From Bdellovibrionales bacterium (GTDB taxonomy: Bacteria; Bdellovibrionota; UBA1018; CAIMNF01), in NCBI GenBank assembly GCA_947372355.1, contig CANBTI010000013.1:1-51651 (forward strand): DNA of 51,651 nt. The letters run 5' to 3'. Position numbers and translations under genes: made by a program. Below the pieces are notes generated by a model, which was not told the origin of the DNA, ran no database searches, and worked only from the letters and a program-made list of their open reading frames with translations. Below are positions 40,410-48,227 of the stretch, one piece after another. The first letter of the stretch is position 1; the number at the start of each line of letters is the position of its first letter.

Positions 40410-40534
40410 TCGCGAGCGTAACAATTGTGATTGCCTGAACCAGAGCACTGGATGCAAACCCAACGTTTGCAAGTTTCACATTGATGTTCTGAAGGTGCAC
40501 GTTTACAAAAGAAGCATATTTGACTCATACTCAT
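40406..40534 (-). CDS. 42-aa cysteine-rich, zinc-finger-like microprotein
   Basis: The minus strand has an ATG at 40534 (second ATG at 40528) and a TAG at 40406-40408, encoding 42 residues. Seven cysteines are arranged as C7-x2-C10, C19-x2-C22, C27-x2-C30 and C38, with H18 and H36 nearby. Such a cross-brace of CxxC pairs is typical of small zinc-binding domains. The gene fills the space between the VWA gene, which it overlaps by 3 bp, and the divergent SUI1 gene. It is too regular to be chance, but the Shine-Dalgarno is poor. A similar cysteine spacing is seen at the start of the neighbouring SUI1 protein. Confidence 0.55.
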   Translation of the reverse strand: MSMSQICFFCKRAPSEHQCETCKRWVCIQCSGSGNHNCYARD

Positions 40535-40542
40535 AGTTTATC

Positions 40543-40905
40543 ATGAATAAAACCACTCGTCTTGTTTACTCTTCCGATCCAGAACTCAATAAAAAGTGCC
40601 TTAAATGCAAAGAGGTGGTTTCTGAGTGTACTTGTGTGCCAGAGGTAGATCCAAAATCATATAAATTCGTTGCAGTGATGAGGATGGAGAAACAGGGAAG
40701 GGGCGGCAAAACGGTTACCGTAATTGATCAACTTCCAAAAAATGAAATTTTTCTAAAAACCCTCACCACACTCTTAAAGAAAAAATGTGGAAGCGGCGGA
40801 AACTACCTTATGGATGGAAAAGAAGGCGTGATTGAAATTCAAGGTGATAAAAGAGAGATCATTCGCCCACTCCTATTAAAAGAAGGAATCAAATCGAAGG
40901 GCTAG
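40543..40905 (+). CDS. yciH: SUI1/eIF1-family translation factor (YciH-like)
   Basis: The 120-residue protein has a short N-terminal cysteine element (CLKCKEVVSECTC, residues 19-31) and then a SUI1 domain with the basic loop RMEKQGRGGKTVTVID, followed by the conserved LKTLTTLLKKKCGSGGN and the end IEIQGDKREII. YciH-like proteins influence start-codon fidelity on the ribosome, though their precise role in bacteria is unclear. It is divergent from the zinc-finger-like microprotein, with about 8 bp between starts. Confidence 0.93.
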   Translation: MNKTTRLVYSSDPELNKKCLKCKEVVSECTCVPEVDPKSYKFVAVMRMEKQGRGGKTVTVIDQLPKNEIFLKTLTTLLKKKCGSGGNYLMDGKEGVIEIQGDKREIIRPLLLKEGIKSKG

Positions 40906-41040
40906 TCGGACTCGATTCAATTTTAATGTTTTTTTGCAGAGTGTCTTTAGTTTCGTGACTCAAATGCCACCTAATGCGCATCCTCTCATCATAGTCAGAA
41001 CAATACCTAGTGTGCTCAAAATTATGGTAAGGTAACTACA

Positions 41041-42138
41041 ATGATTGACGTAAATAGTTTTGGTAAAGAAGTTCAGGATAAGGTTCATCAGTTTTTTAAA
41101 GAGAACAATATTTCAGAGCAGGCTGATACAGCTGCATATATTAGAATTCTGGTTCTTTTTACATTATTTTTTGGAATTTACTTCACGGTTCTTTTTTCTG
41201 GAGTTTCTCTCACCATTTCATTTTTTCTCTGTATCTTAATGGGTATGACCATGGCAGGTATTGGATTTGGTGTGGGTCATGATGCACTTCATGGTTCGAT
41301 TTCAAAAAAACCATGGGTCAATAATTTACTTGGTTTCTCTTTTGAGCTTTTGGGTGCAAACACTTATATGTGGAAACTCACTCATAATTCTATTCATCAT
41401 ACTTACACCAATATTTATCCACTCGATGATGATTTAGATTCTACTCCTCTCCTTCGCATGTCGCCTTATGCGAAATATAAAAAATTTCACCGTTTTCAAC
41501 ATTGGTATGCAATCCCTGCTTATAGTTTGGCAACATTGGTTTGGGCAATCTCTAAGGATTATACCTACTTCTTGAAAAAAGATTTAGGACCATTTAAAAA
41601 CAAAAAACATCCTAAAAAAGAAGTGTTTTTATTGTTTTTTTATAAGGCAATTTACTATTTCTTATTCATCGCTTTACCATTAATGATTCTTCCCATCACC
41701 GTAGGCCAGTTCATCATTGGTTATTTAGCGATGCATTTAACTACAGGAATCATTATCGGCGTTATTTTTCAACTTGCTCATTTGGTTCAAGAAACTTCAC
41801 ATGTTCTTCCAACTGGAAAAGAAAATTTTATCGATAGTTGGTACATTCATCAAATGCACACCACAGCTAATTTTGACTGTGAAAATAAATTTTTAACTTT
41901 TTATGTGGGTGGACTAAATTTTCAAATCGAACATCATCTTTTTCCACGTGTTTGTAGCACTCATTATCCAATGATTCGCCCAATCGTGAAAGAAGTGGCT
42001 AAAAAGTACGGAGTTCCCTATCACGAAAATCTTACTTTAATTACAGCAATTCGTTCTCATGTAAGAACTCTGAAGGCGCTTTCACGACCGATAGTTGAAT
42101 TGCCAACCCAATCACCAATCATGGGTCAATCGATCTAA
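41041..42138 (+). CDS. Membrane fatty acid desaturase
   Basis: The 365-residue protein has the three histidine boxes of integral-membrane desaturases: H80-DAL-H84, H115-NSI-H119-H120 and QIEHH near residue 300. Membrane segments lie at about 38-60, 62-85 and 195-240. It belongs to the acyl-lipid or acyl-CoA desaturase superfamily that inserts a double bond using a di-iron centre. The regioselectivity cannot be determined from motifs alone. It stands alone, with an AAGG-type Shine-Dalgarno. Confidence 0.93.
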   Translation: MIDVNSFGKEVQDKVHQFFKENNISEQADTAAYIRILVLFTLFFGIYFTVLFSGVSLTISFFLCILMGMTMAGIGFGVGHDALHGSISKKPWVNNLLGFSFELLGANTYMWKLTHNSIHHTYTNIYPLDDDLDSTPLLRMSPYAKYKKFHRFQHWYAIPAYSLATLVWAISKDYTYFLKKDLGPFKNKKHPKKEVFLLFFYKAIYYFLFIALPLMILPITVGQFIIGYLAMHLTTGIIIGVIFQLAHLVQETSHVLPTGKENFIDSWYIHQMHTTANFDCENKFLTFYVGGLNFQIEHHLFPRVCSTHYPMIRPIVKEVAKKYGVPYHENLTLITAIRSHVRTLKALSRPIVELPTQSPIMGQSI

Positions 42139-42205
42139 GACCTACTTTAAATGTATAATAATGTCGAAATTCAGCTAATACATTGATTTTCCATTTAAAT
42201 ATATG

Positions 42206-42213
42206 TGTATACA
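42206..42213. promoter_or_regulatory. Small palindrome upstream of the toxin-antitoxin pair
   Basis: TGTATACA is a perfect 8-bp palindrome 29 bp upstream of the antitoxin start, in the region where its promoter must lie. Ribbon-helix-helix antitoxins of this class autoregulate through short palindromes, so this is a candidate operator. Confidence 0.35.
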
Positions 42214-42242
42214 TTGTCATCACGCGGTGTTAAACTTAGTTT

Positions 42243-42533
42243 ATGTCTACTGCAAGAAAAAGAATAGATATGTTAAATATGCGGGTTGAACCAACTCAGA
42301 AACGCTTGCTTGAAAAAGCTGCTGAAGTGTCTGGCCAATCCGTTACCTCCTTTGTGCTTGAGCATGCAGTTCAAGCAGCTCATCGAGAACTTGATGAAGT
42401 TCGAAACTATTCACTCAGCCTACGAGACGCACAAGTATTTATGGCTGCACTTGAAAAAGCTCCAGACGCAAATCACGCACTCAAAAAGGCTTTCTCAAAT
42501 TATGAAGCAAAGTATGCAAAGGCTAAACGGTAA
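42243..42533 (+). CDS. Antitoxin, DUF1778/TacA-like ribbon-helix-helix
   Basis: The 96-residue protein starts with a ribbon-helix-helix DNA-binding segment (RKRIDMLNMRVEPTQKRLLEKAAEVSGQSVTSFVLEHAV, here in parts at residues 5-45). It ends in a lysine-rich helical tail that would wrap the toxin (MAALEKAPDANHALKKAFSNY). It belongs to the DUF1778 class of antitoxins paired with GNAT toxins such as TacT or AtaT. The toxin gene starts 8 bp after its stop codon. It should also repress its own promoter. Confidence 0.93.
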   Translation: MSTARKRIDMLNMRVEPTQKRLLEKAAEVSGQSVTSFVLEHAVQAAHRELDEVRNYSLSLRDAQVFMAALEKAPDANHALKKAFSNYEAKYAKAKR

Positions 42534-42541
42534 TTTTGGAA

Positions 42542-43042
42542 ATGCACCGTTTTGAATTCTTCCTACTTGATAAGTCTTTTGATCGCGAACCCTTCGATTG
42601 TGGAACCCCGCCACTCAATGCGTTTCTAAAAGCTCAGGCTCGTCAGGCGCAGTCTAAAGGTTTCAATAGAACTTACGTGGCTATTATTGAGGGTGATCCT
42701 AAAAAGGTCGTCCAAGGTTACTATTCTATTAGTATGGGTCAAATAGATTTAGCGACTCTCCCAAAAGATCAAATTAAATCACTTCCAAAACATCCTGTTC
42801 CGGTTGGTCGGATCGGGCGATTAGCGGTAAGCCAATCAATGCAGGGTCAGGGTTTAGGTCGTGAACTTCTGGTAAATGCAATGACTCGAATTCGTGATGC
42901 AAGCCAGTCGATTGGAGCCTATGCAATCGTTGTAGATGCAAAGGACGATCAGGTTCGAAAATTTTATGAAAAATATGGTTTCATTTTATTAGCTGATGAT
43001 GCACTCACTCTTTTTTTACCAATAGCGAGCATACCACTTTAA
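42542..43042 (+). CDS. TacT-like GNAT toxin
   Basis: From the ATG at 42542 the 166-residue protein shows the toxin subgroup of GNAT enzymes: an opening LLDKSFDREPFDCGTPPLNAFL (family form D/E-x-F-x-C-G-x-x-x-L-N-x-F-L), the cofactor loop RLAVSQSMQGQGLGRELL, and the late FYEKYGFILL with the catalytic tyrosine region. These toxins acetylate aminoacyl-tRNA and stop translation. It is preceded by its antitoxin. The pair sits alone between unrelated genes, consistent with mobile acquisition. Both key motifs are intact, so it is likely functional. Confidence 0.92.
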   Translation: MHRFEFFLLDKSFDREPFDCGTPPLNAFLKAQARQAQSKGFNRTYVAIIEGDPKKVVQGYYSISMGQIDLATLPKDQIKSLPKHPVPVGRIGRLAVSQSMQGQGLGRELLVNAMTRIRDASQSIGAYAIVVDAKDDQVRKFYEKYGFILLADDALTLFLPIASIPL

Positions 43043-43044
43043 AA

Positions 43045-43638
43045 TCATAGTTTCAGATTCGGGCAGTGAGTTCGCTTGAACTCTTTGGTGAAATCACAAT
43101 CGCGCCCTTCACAGCCTCTCTGGGTTTTTATTCTCTCAAATGTCCAACTCATCGATTCTTTTTCAGGCACATAGACATCCTTACTAATAAATGAACCTGA
43201 AATACACGCATATCGCGTTCCTTTCAAAACCCCCGCTGCATCCTTAATAAATCGCTTACAATCCTTTATGGGCCAAAACCTACGTTCAATATATTCATGT
43301 AGAATACGATCAGTGGCTGCTTTAACTACTACTAATGCCATGATTCCTTCGTGTTCATCTGGAACCCCATTACTCTCACAGTCAAAAGAAACTCTCTTAC
43401 TTTCAAAGCATTGCCAATATGAATAAGAGTGAGACTTCGGTGTAATTGGAATAGGAGTGGCAAGACAAGCATTGATGGCTAAGTCATTTTTGGTCAAAGT
43501 CCCATAGTCATCAGTCAAGATCCCGTAAGGAAATCTTAATTTCAATTCATAAAGATGTCGACTCGGAGTTGCGTTGGAAATAAATGAAAAAAAAGACACT
43601 ACTAAAAGGGAAATACAAAAAATTACTTTTATTTGCAT
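43045..43638 (-). CDS. Secreted cysteine-rich protein of unknown function
   Basis: A signal peptide (MQIKVIFCISLLVVSFFSFISNA) precedes about 174 residues with eight cysteines, for example in NACLA, WQCFESKRVSFDCES, KDCKRF, RYACIS, GCEGRDCDF and THCPNLKL, probably forming disulfides. No known domain is recognised. It overlaps the transglycosylase gene by 10 bp and follows it in the same transcript, so it may be a partner, such as an inhibitor or binding protein of that enzyme. Confidence 0.7.
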   Translation of the reverse strand: MQIKVIFCISLLVVSFFSFISNATPSRHLYELKLRFPYGILTDDYGTLTKNDLAINACLATPIPITPKSHSYSYWQCFESKRVSFDCESNGVPDEHEGIMALVVVKAATDRILHEYIERRFWPIKDCKRFIKDAAGVLKGTRYACISGSFISKDVYVPEKESMSWTFERIKTQRGCEGRDCDFTKEFKRTHCPNLKL

Positions 43639-44444
43639 TTTTGAAGATCCTCATAGAAGTCATTGAATATTTTCCTGATCTTATCAGCATCTTTCTTAGT
43701 TTTTGCTTGCTTTACAGATTTATATTCCCAGACAGTTTCTATCCAAGACGACGGCCTTTTCAAAGAATTAGTGATTAAACGTCTTTTCTCAAAAAGCCAT
43801 CTTACTCCTGCACAGATATTTACATTTGGATCGTTCAATTCCTCTTTAGTGACAGTTATTAAATGATCTTTCAAGTCGCCATGAAACCCGCCCAAGAGTT
43901 TTCTTGTGTCGTTCGTTATTTGAGTGAGTCCTCGAGCGCTATCTGAATTTTTTTGATTAGCCAATATGGTCGGGATAAACTTCGACTCTGAAGCAATCAG
44001 CGCTTTAACGAGATTAGGATCAAGAGGTTCATCGGGATTTAAAATATCATTCCAGTATTGAACCCATCCAGCGATCAGTTCATCATATTGATCACCATTT
44101 CCCTTAAATCCTAAGTCAATAGGACAAGGCTTGTTCTTTACCTCAGAAAAATGCTGATTTGCCATTTCACCCATTTCTTCCGGATAAAGTTGATCAAGGC
44201 CAGATGGATTTCGTGCACAGTGTTCTCGCCGCGTTACTGTGTGACCTTCAGGATAGGTTTTACTTGGAGGAATTTGTAATGGATGCTTTCTTACCCAATG
44301 TTCACCATAAGGACAAATGCGCCAAGCATGAACAGGAGGTAGTGGTTCTTTTGGAAGTTCCTTCCTTTTGTGGGTTTTCCTCACTTTTGTTTTTTTTGAG
44401 GATGATTTTGTATTTTTCTTTGGCACCGAACAATAATATCCCAA
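43629..44444 (-). CDS. Lytic transglycosylase-like (SLT domain) protein, start uncertain
   Basis: The second half holds an SLT-type domain: the catalytic E153 in LIASESKFIPTI, then SARGLTQITNDTRKLL and NICAGVRWLFEKR, all in the usual order. These enzymes cut the glycan strand of peptidoglycan. The N-terminal part has a basic low-complexity linker (Lys, Ser, Thr) and a cysteine-containing segment (WRICPYGEHW, REHCARNPSG). The frame opens only with a TTG at 44444 and has no signal peptide, but a good signal-like peptide is encoded just upstream in another frame (ending near 44405), so a frameshift may separate the two. Followed by the overlapping secreted protein gene. Confidence 0.75.
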   Translation of the reverse strand: MGYYCSVPKKNTKSSSKKTKVRKTHKRKELPKEPLPPVHAWRICPYGEHWVRKHPLQIPPSKTYPEGHTVTRREHCARNPSGLDQLYPEEMGEMANQHFSEVKNKPCPIDLGFKGNGDQYDELIAGWVQYWNDILNPDEPLDPNLVKALIASESKFIPTILANQKNSDSARGLTQITNDTRKLLGGFHGDLKDHLITVTKEELNDPNVNICAGVRWLFEKRRLITNSLKRPSSWIETVWEYKSVKQAKTKKDADKIRKIFNDFYEDLQKCK

Positions 44445-44485
44445 ACAGAAAAATTCTGAAATAAATTTTCAAAATTTTTAAACTT

Positions 44486-45082
44486 TCACCGTCTCTTCCA
44501 CCATCCGGCAAAACCCATCCGAGGTTTTTTTGCAGGTAGAACTTCATGAAGGATCTCGGCACTAAAAAAACAGACTAATTTTCCACCGGTTGGGACGACA
44601 TCCATCGGGGGGAGTGATGGATCTTTTTGATGAATGCGAAGTTCACCTCCATTGCTGAGTGCCCATTCATCGTTGAGATATAAAACCATGGAAATGGTGC
44701 GGGCATCATCCTTACTAAATCGATCGAGATGTGCTTGATACAATCCACCGATGGGATAGTAAGAGTAGTGGGCTTCAAAATCCCATAGGCCTAAATAAAA
44801 ACCTTGATTGAGTTCTTGTTTTAAGAGTTCAAGTTTATTCCAAAGGGTTTGCTGAGAGGAATTCAATGCAAGTGAATCGAGCCAATAGGTTTCATCGCTG
44901 CGAACTTGATCGTTCAAATGAAGATCGCTGCCTTTTCCAATTCCCGCGCGCTTGAATTTTCCCTCATTCCGTAAATCGAGATAATCTTTTTGGATGAGGG
45001 TGAGTTCTTCCCCAGTTAAAAAATCATCAATGATGGTGAATCCATTTTTTTCTAAATCATGAATGGCTTGATTGATCATCAT
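44486..45082 (-). CDS. 2-oxoglutarate/Fe(II) oxygenase (prolyl 4-hydroxylase-like)
   Basis: The 198-residue protein has the double-stranded beta-helix iron site: H118-x-D120 in QAHLDRF and H179 in ILHEVLP, followed by R188 in KPRMGFAGWW for 2-oxoglutarate binding. The ISMVLYLNDEW and GGELRIH strands match the P4Hc family. It would hydroxylate a side chain, either in a protein or a small molecule. Its start overlaps the stop of the metallophosphoesterase gene by 4 bp, so the two are co-expressed. Confidence 0.9.
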   Translation of the reverse strand: MMINQAIHDLEKNGFTIIDDFLTGEELTLIQKDYLDLRNEGKFKRAGIGKGSDLHLNDQVRSDETYWLDSLALNSSQQTLWNKLELLKQELNQGFYLGLWDFEAHYSYYPIGGLYQAHLDRFSKDDARTISMVLYLNDEWALSNGGELRIHQKDPSLPPMDVVPTGGKLVCFFSAEILHEVLPAKKPRMGFAGWWKRR

Positions 45083-46194
45083 GCCTTTACAAAAACGAGT
45101 TCAGTGATTTCGCACTGTGTTCCTAGACGGATAGGAGGGCCCCAGTATCCACTTCCCATGTTTACATAGACCCAGAGGTTTTTTAATTTCCCTAGTCCCT
45201 TATCAAATTGATACATGCGTTTTACTGCCAAATTCCAAGGAAAAAACTGCCCACCGTGAGTATGCCCCGAAAGTTGAAGGTGGTAGTGATGTTCGGCAAT
45301 TTCTTTAGCAAAATGAGGTTGATGAACTAAGATCATGTTTAATTTAGAATGCGAAGGAATGATGGGAATGATTGGTCCTACTCCTTTGAATTGAGTGATT
45401 GCTGGATCATTGATGCCGGCGATGAAGATCGTGTTCCCTCCAATCACTTTTTCAATTCCTTGATTTTCTAAAACAGTGATCCCAATTTTTTTCATCGAAT
45501 CAATGGCATCTTGATGCTTCCAATAACACTCATGATTGCCGAGAACAAAGTATACGCCTTGAGGAGCTTTTAATCGTGCTATCTCTGCAAGTTCGGCCGT
45601 GATCTCTGAAGTATTTCCATCAATGATATCTCCAGTGAGAACGATCAAATCAGGATTCAAGAGTAAGGTGCGATCCACCAGTTTTGCTACTTGTTTTGGA
45701 TTGGGGCCGGTACCGAGGTGAATATCACTGAGTTGAGCAATTTTAAGACCTTCTAGTGATGCAGGCAATTGATCAATTGGGATTTCAATTCTAGGCATGA
45801 AGAGTCTCATTTGTGCATTCATCACACCCAAAATGAAACAAATGAAACTCAAACTTAAAATGATGATTGAACATTTTTCCCCATATAAATACGACGAATA
45901 ACCGAAAGGCAGAAGGATTAAGCCGATGAGATCTCTGAAGAGCGTGAAGCTAAAGAGAAAGCTGATGGCTCCCATTCCATAAAATGCAAAATTTCGAATT
46001 GGTTTTTCAAAAGGAATGATTTGTTCAGAGGTACTTTTAAAAAACACAAAAAATAACCAACCCAAGGAAATGAATACAATTTGAAGAAATGTAAAACTGA
46101 TCCAAAAGAGCAAAAAATGATTGTTTTGGAGAGGATGGAGGAGTGCGGCTGAGAGATAAGTATCAAACAAGAGCAATAAAATGGTAAAAATCAT
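45079..46194 (-). CDS. Membrane-anchored metallophosphoesterase
   Basis: The N-terminal 135 residues contain about four hydrophobic segments. The C-terminal calcineurin-like domain has the full metal-binding set: IAQLSDIHLGTG, LIVLTGDIIDGN, FVLGNHECYWKH and QLSGHTHGGQFFP. This arrangement matches YkuE/YaeI-like membrane-bound phosphodiesterases. The substrate is unknown; lipid-linked phosphates are common in this class. It is the first gene of a two-gene unit with the 2OG oxygenase. Confidence 0.92.
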   Translation of the reverse strand: MIFTILLLLFDTYLSAALLHPLQNNHFLLFWISFTFLQIVFISLGWLFFVFFKSTSEQIIPFEKPIRNFAFYGMGAISFLFSFTLFRDLIGLILLPFGYSSYLYGEKCSIIILSLSFICFILGVMNAQMRLFMPRIEIPIDQLPASLEGLKIAQLSDIHLGTGPNPKQVAKLVDRTLLLNPDLIVLTGDIIDGNTSEITAELAEIARLKAPQGVYFVLGNHECYWKHQDAIDSMKKIGITVLENQGIEKVIGGNTIFIAGINDPAITQFKGVGPIIPIIPSHSKLNMILVHQPHFAKEIAEHHYHLQLSGHTHGGQFFPWNLAVKRMYQFDKGLGKLKNLWVYVNMGSGYWGPPIRLGTQCEITELVFVKA

Positions 46195-46229
46195 TGGGAT
46201 TATCTTAACATTAAAGGTAGTTTGATTCT

Positions 46230-46487
46230 ATGAGCAACATTCCAGCACAGCCAGCCAATTCATATCGAGTGATTTTAACCCTTCCTTCTGGTTCTCCTCG
46301 ATTAGATTCGGTTTTAATGGAAGCATTAAGAAATCAGGGTAAGAATTTAGACCTTAAAACCTTATCCCGCGGCGCATTCAAGACCTTATTTAAAGAAAAA
46401 CGTATTTTAATTAAGGGTCAGCCTGCGCGTCCGGCATCATCTATTTCGCCGGGCACTACTTATGTAGATATTTTGGGTTTTGAGTAG
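46230..46487 (+). CDS. Small S4-like RNA-binding domain protein
   Basis: The 85-residue protein has a pattern similar to an isolated S4 domain: RLDSVLMEAL, a central LKTLSRGAFKTLFKEKRILIKG, and the final SPGTTYVDIL strand. S4 domains bind structured RNA and are common in pseudouridine synthases and Hsp15-type proteins. This would be a minimal stand-alone member. It is divergent from the phosphoesterase gene and convergent, 3 bp away, with the methyltransferase gene. Confidence 0.65.
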   Translation: MSNIPAQPANSYRVILTLPSGSPRLDSVLMEALRNQGKNLDLKTLSRGAFKTLFKEKRILIKGQPARPASSISPGTTYVDILGFE

Positions 46488-46490
46488 CAC

Positions 46491-47276
46491 TTACTTCTCA
46501 CCGGTAACCACAAATTTATTATAAAAAAGTGTGGCAGCAGGCTTCATCATTTCTTCTAAAAATATTTTTTTAAATCGATAAGCTTTTGTTTCTGATCCAA
46601 AGATTTGGCTCAATAAAGGGATCGCAAAAGTGAGTCGCTCTGCGTTCATTTTATACTCATTGAGTAGATCTTCACCTTGAAAGCTATGAGCAGTAATGTT
46701 CCATTGAATATTTTTAAAACCTGCATTTTTTAATAGTTCAGGAATTTTTCTACCGGCGTACAAATCAAAAGGAGCTTTATTTTTAAGAATTTCCATCATC
46801 AGGTTAAGTTCTGTACTCATTGGAAAAAGATTATATAAAACACCGTCAAAGTTAATCACATAAGCTTTTCCACCATTTTTTAAAACTCTATAAAATTCTT
46901 GAACCGCTTTTTCAGGTTCAGAAAGATGTTCGATCACATATCGACAGGTAATTAAATCGTATCTATTAGATTCAGAATTAATTGCATCGAGAGAGGTTTC
47001 GAAATATCGAATATTTTGATTCAAATTTAATTTCGTTTGTTCGCGAGCATTTTCGATTCTAGTTGCAGAAAAATCGCAACCCTCAATTTGAGTTCCAATG
47101 GTGTGATCAGCCAAAAATCGAGCAACTAAACCTGTTCCACAACCGCAATCTAAAATTCGATCGCCTGGTTTGGTACGAATGAGGCTCAATTCTTCTTTTA
47201 ACTGATATGCCGATTGGGTGGATTGTTTTTCAAGACGCGCCGCTTCTTCGTTGTTTTCAAGTACGTAATTTGACAT
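46491..47276 (-). CDS. SAM-dependent methyltransferase, UbiE/class I type
   Basis: The 261-residue enzyme has motif I ILDCGCGTGLVARFLADH, an acidic loop GCDFSATRIENAREQ, motif IV DLITCRYVIEHLSEPEKAV and a post-domain IYRVLKNGGKAYVIN-type segment. It is a single-domain class I methyltransferase; small molecule methylation is likely, but the substrate is unknown. It is divergent from the alpha/beta hydrolase gene at 47347, with 70 bp between them. Confidence 0.9.
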   Translation of the reverse strand: MSNYVLENNEEAARLEKQSTQSAYQLKEELSLIRTKPGDRILDCGCGTGLVARFLADHTIGTQIEGCDFSATRIENAREQTKLNLNQNIRYFETSLDAINSESNRYDLITCRYVIEHLSEPEKAVQEFYRVLKNGGKAYVINFDGVLYNLFPMSTELNLMMEILKNKAPFDLYAGRKIPELLKNAGFKNIQWNITAHSFQGEDLLNEYKMNAERLTFAIPLLSQIFGSETKAYRFKKIFLEEMMKPAATLFYNKFVVTGEK

Positions 47277-47346
47277 AGTGATCCTTTGATTGCCTATCGG
47301 TTTTTAATAGAATTAATTAACTAAAAAAAGTGGAGAATATTCGAAA

Positions 47347-48165
47347 TTGAATAATTCAGAAGTTGTCTTTTTCATCCATGGTGGGCCGGGGTTCAATTCT
47401 GTTGCTGAATCAGAGATTCTCTCGCCCCTGCTAAGATCAAAGAATAAAAGGGTTGTGTTTTGGAATGAGCCATCGTTTGAAGGTGTGGAATCACCTTCAA
47501 AGAGCAACAATGCATTTAACTATTGGTGTGAATCACTCATTTCTTCTTTGGATGAGTTAGGGGAGGAGAATATTCATCTGATCGCACATTCATTTGCAGT
47601 GCAGCCAGTTTTACATCTACACGCAGAGTTAAAAAACCGAATTTCACGTTTAACCATTATTTCACCGGTTACCAATTTAAATCAAGCTTATCGAAACATA
47701 TTAAAAATCGCTGAAAATGATTTCACCATTTCTAGCCCTGAAAAAGCGTTGTTATTATCAGAATTACATCAGAAAAATAAAAAATTTTATGATGAAGCGA
47801 TTCAAAAAGGATTAGCTTTAGCAGCAGAGGATCCAACTTTGTTTTTAAATTACTGGTGTAACAAAGAGGTGATGAATCATTTTTTTGAAATTTGGAGTCA
47901 AGCGCAAGTTGGATTAAAAATGGATTCTTTTGAAAAGGTAATTTCATCCATGGAACGATTTTCTTTACCCGAAGTTCCTGAAGCAATTCTGATCACAACA
48001 AAAATTGCATATGGTGAAAAGGATCCAGTTGCAACATATTTAGATCAAAATGAGCCAACTTCAACCATCTTTAAAAATAGTGTGAGTCGTGTTTTTAAGA
48101 ATAGTGGTCATTTCACTCACTTAGAAGAAGCTCAAGAGTTCTTAGACTGGGCTTTGGCAGAGTAA
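47347..48165 (+). CDS. Alpha/beta hydrolase (prolyl aminopeptidase-like fold)
   Basis: The frame opens with a TTG at 47347 behind a GTGGAG Shine-Dalgarno; there is no upstream ATG. The 272-residue product has the oxyanion motif HGGPG, the nucleophile serine in AHSFAVQP, an acid in AYGEKDPVA and the final histidine in NSGHFTHLEE, which complete a catalytic triad. The HGGPG form is common in the proline iminopeptidase subgroup. No signal peptide is present. Substrate unknown. Confidence 0.88.
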   Translation: MNNSEVVFFIHGGPGFNSVAESEILSPLLRSKNKRVVFWNEPSFEGVESPSKSNNAFNYWCESLISSLDELGEENIHLIAHSFAVQPVLHLHAELKNRISRLTIISPVTNLNQAYRNILKIAENDFTISSPEKALLLSELHQKNKKFYDEAIQKGLALAAEDPTLFLNYWCNKEVMNHFFEIWSQAQVGLKMDSFEKVISSMERFSLPEVPEAILITTKIAYGEKDPVATYLDQNEPTSTIFKNSVSRVFKNSGHFTHLEEAQEFLDWALAE

Positions 48166-48227
48166 TTTGTTAGATATTCCAATTGGCATTGATTGACATT
48201 AATTTGTGATCTGTATATAAAAAGAGT

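Noticed and set aside
44302-44562. Separate small gene with hydrophobic segment
   Set aside because: It overlaps both the 2OG oxygenase and the transglycosylase genes and has no domain; only its signal-like part is of interest and is treated as a possible frameshift.
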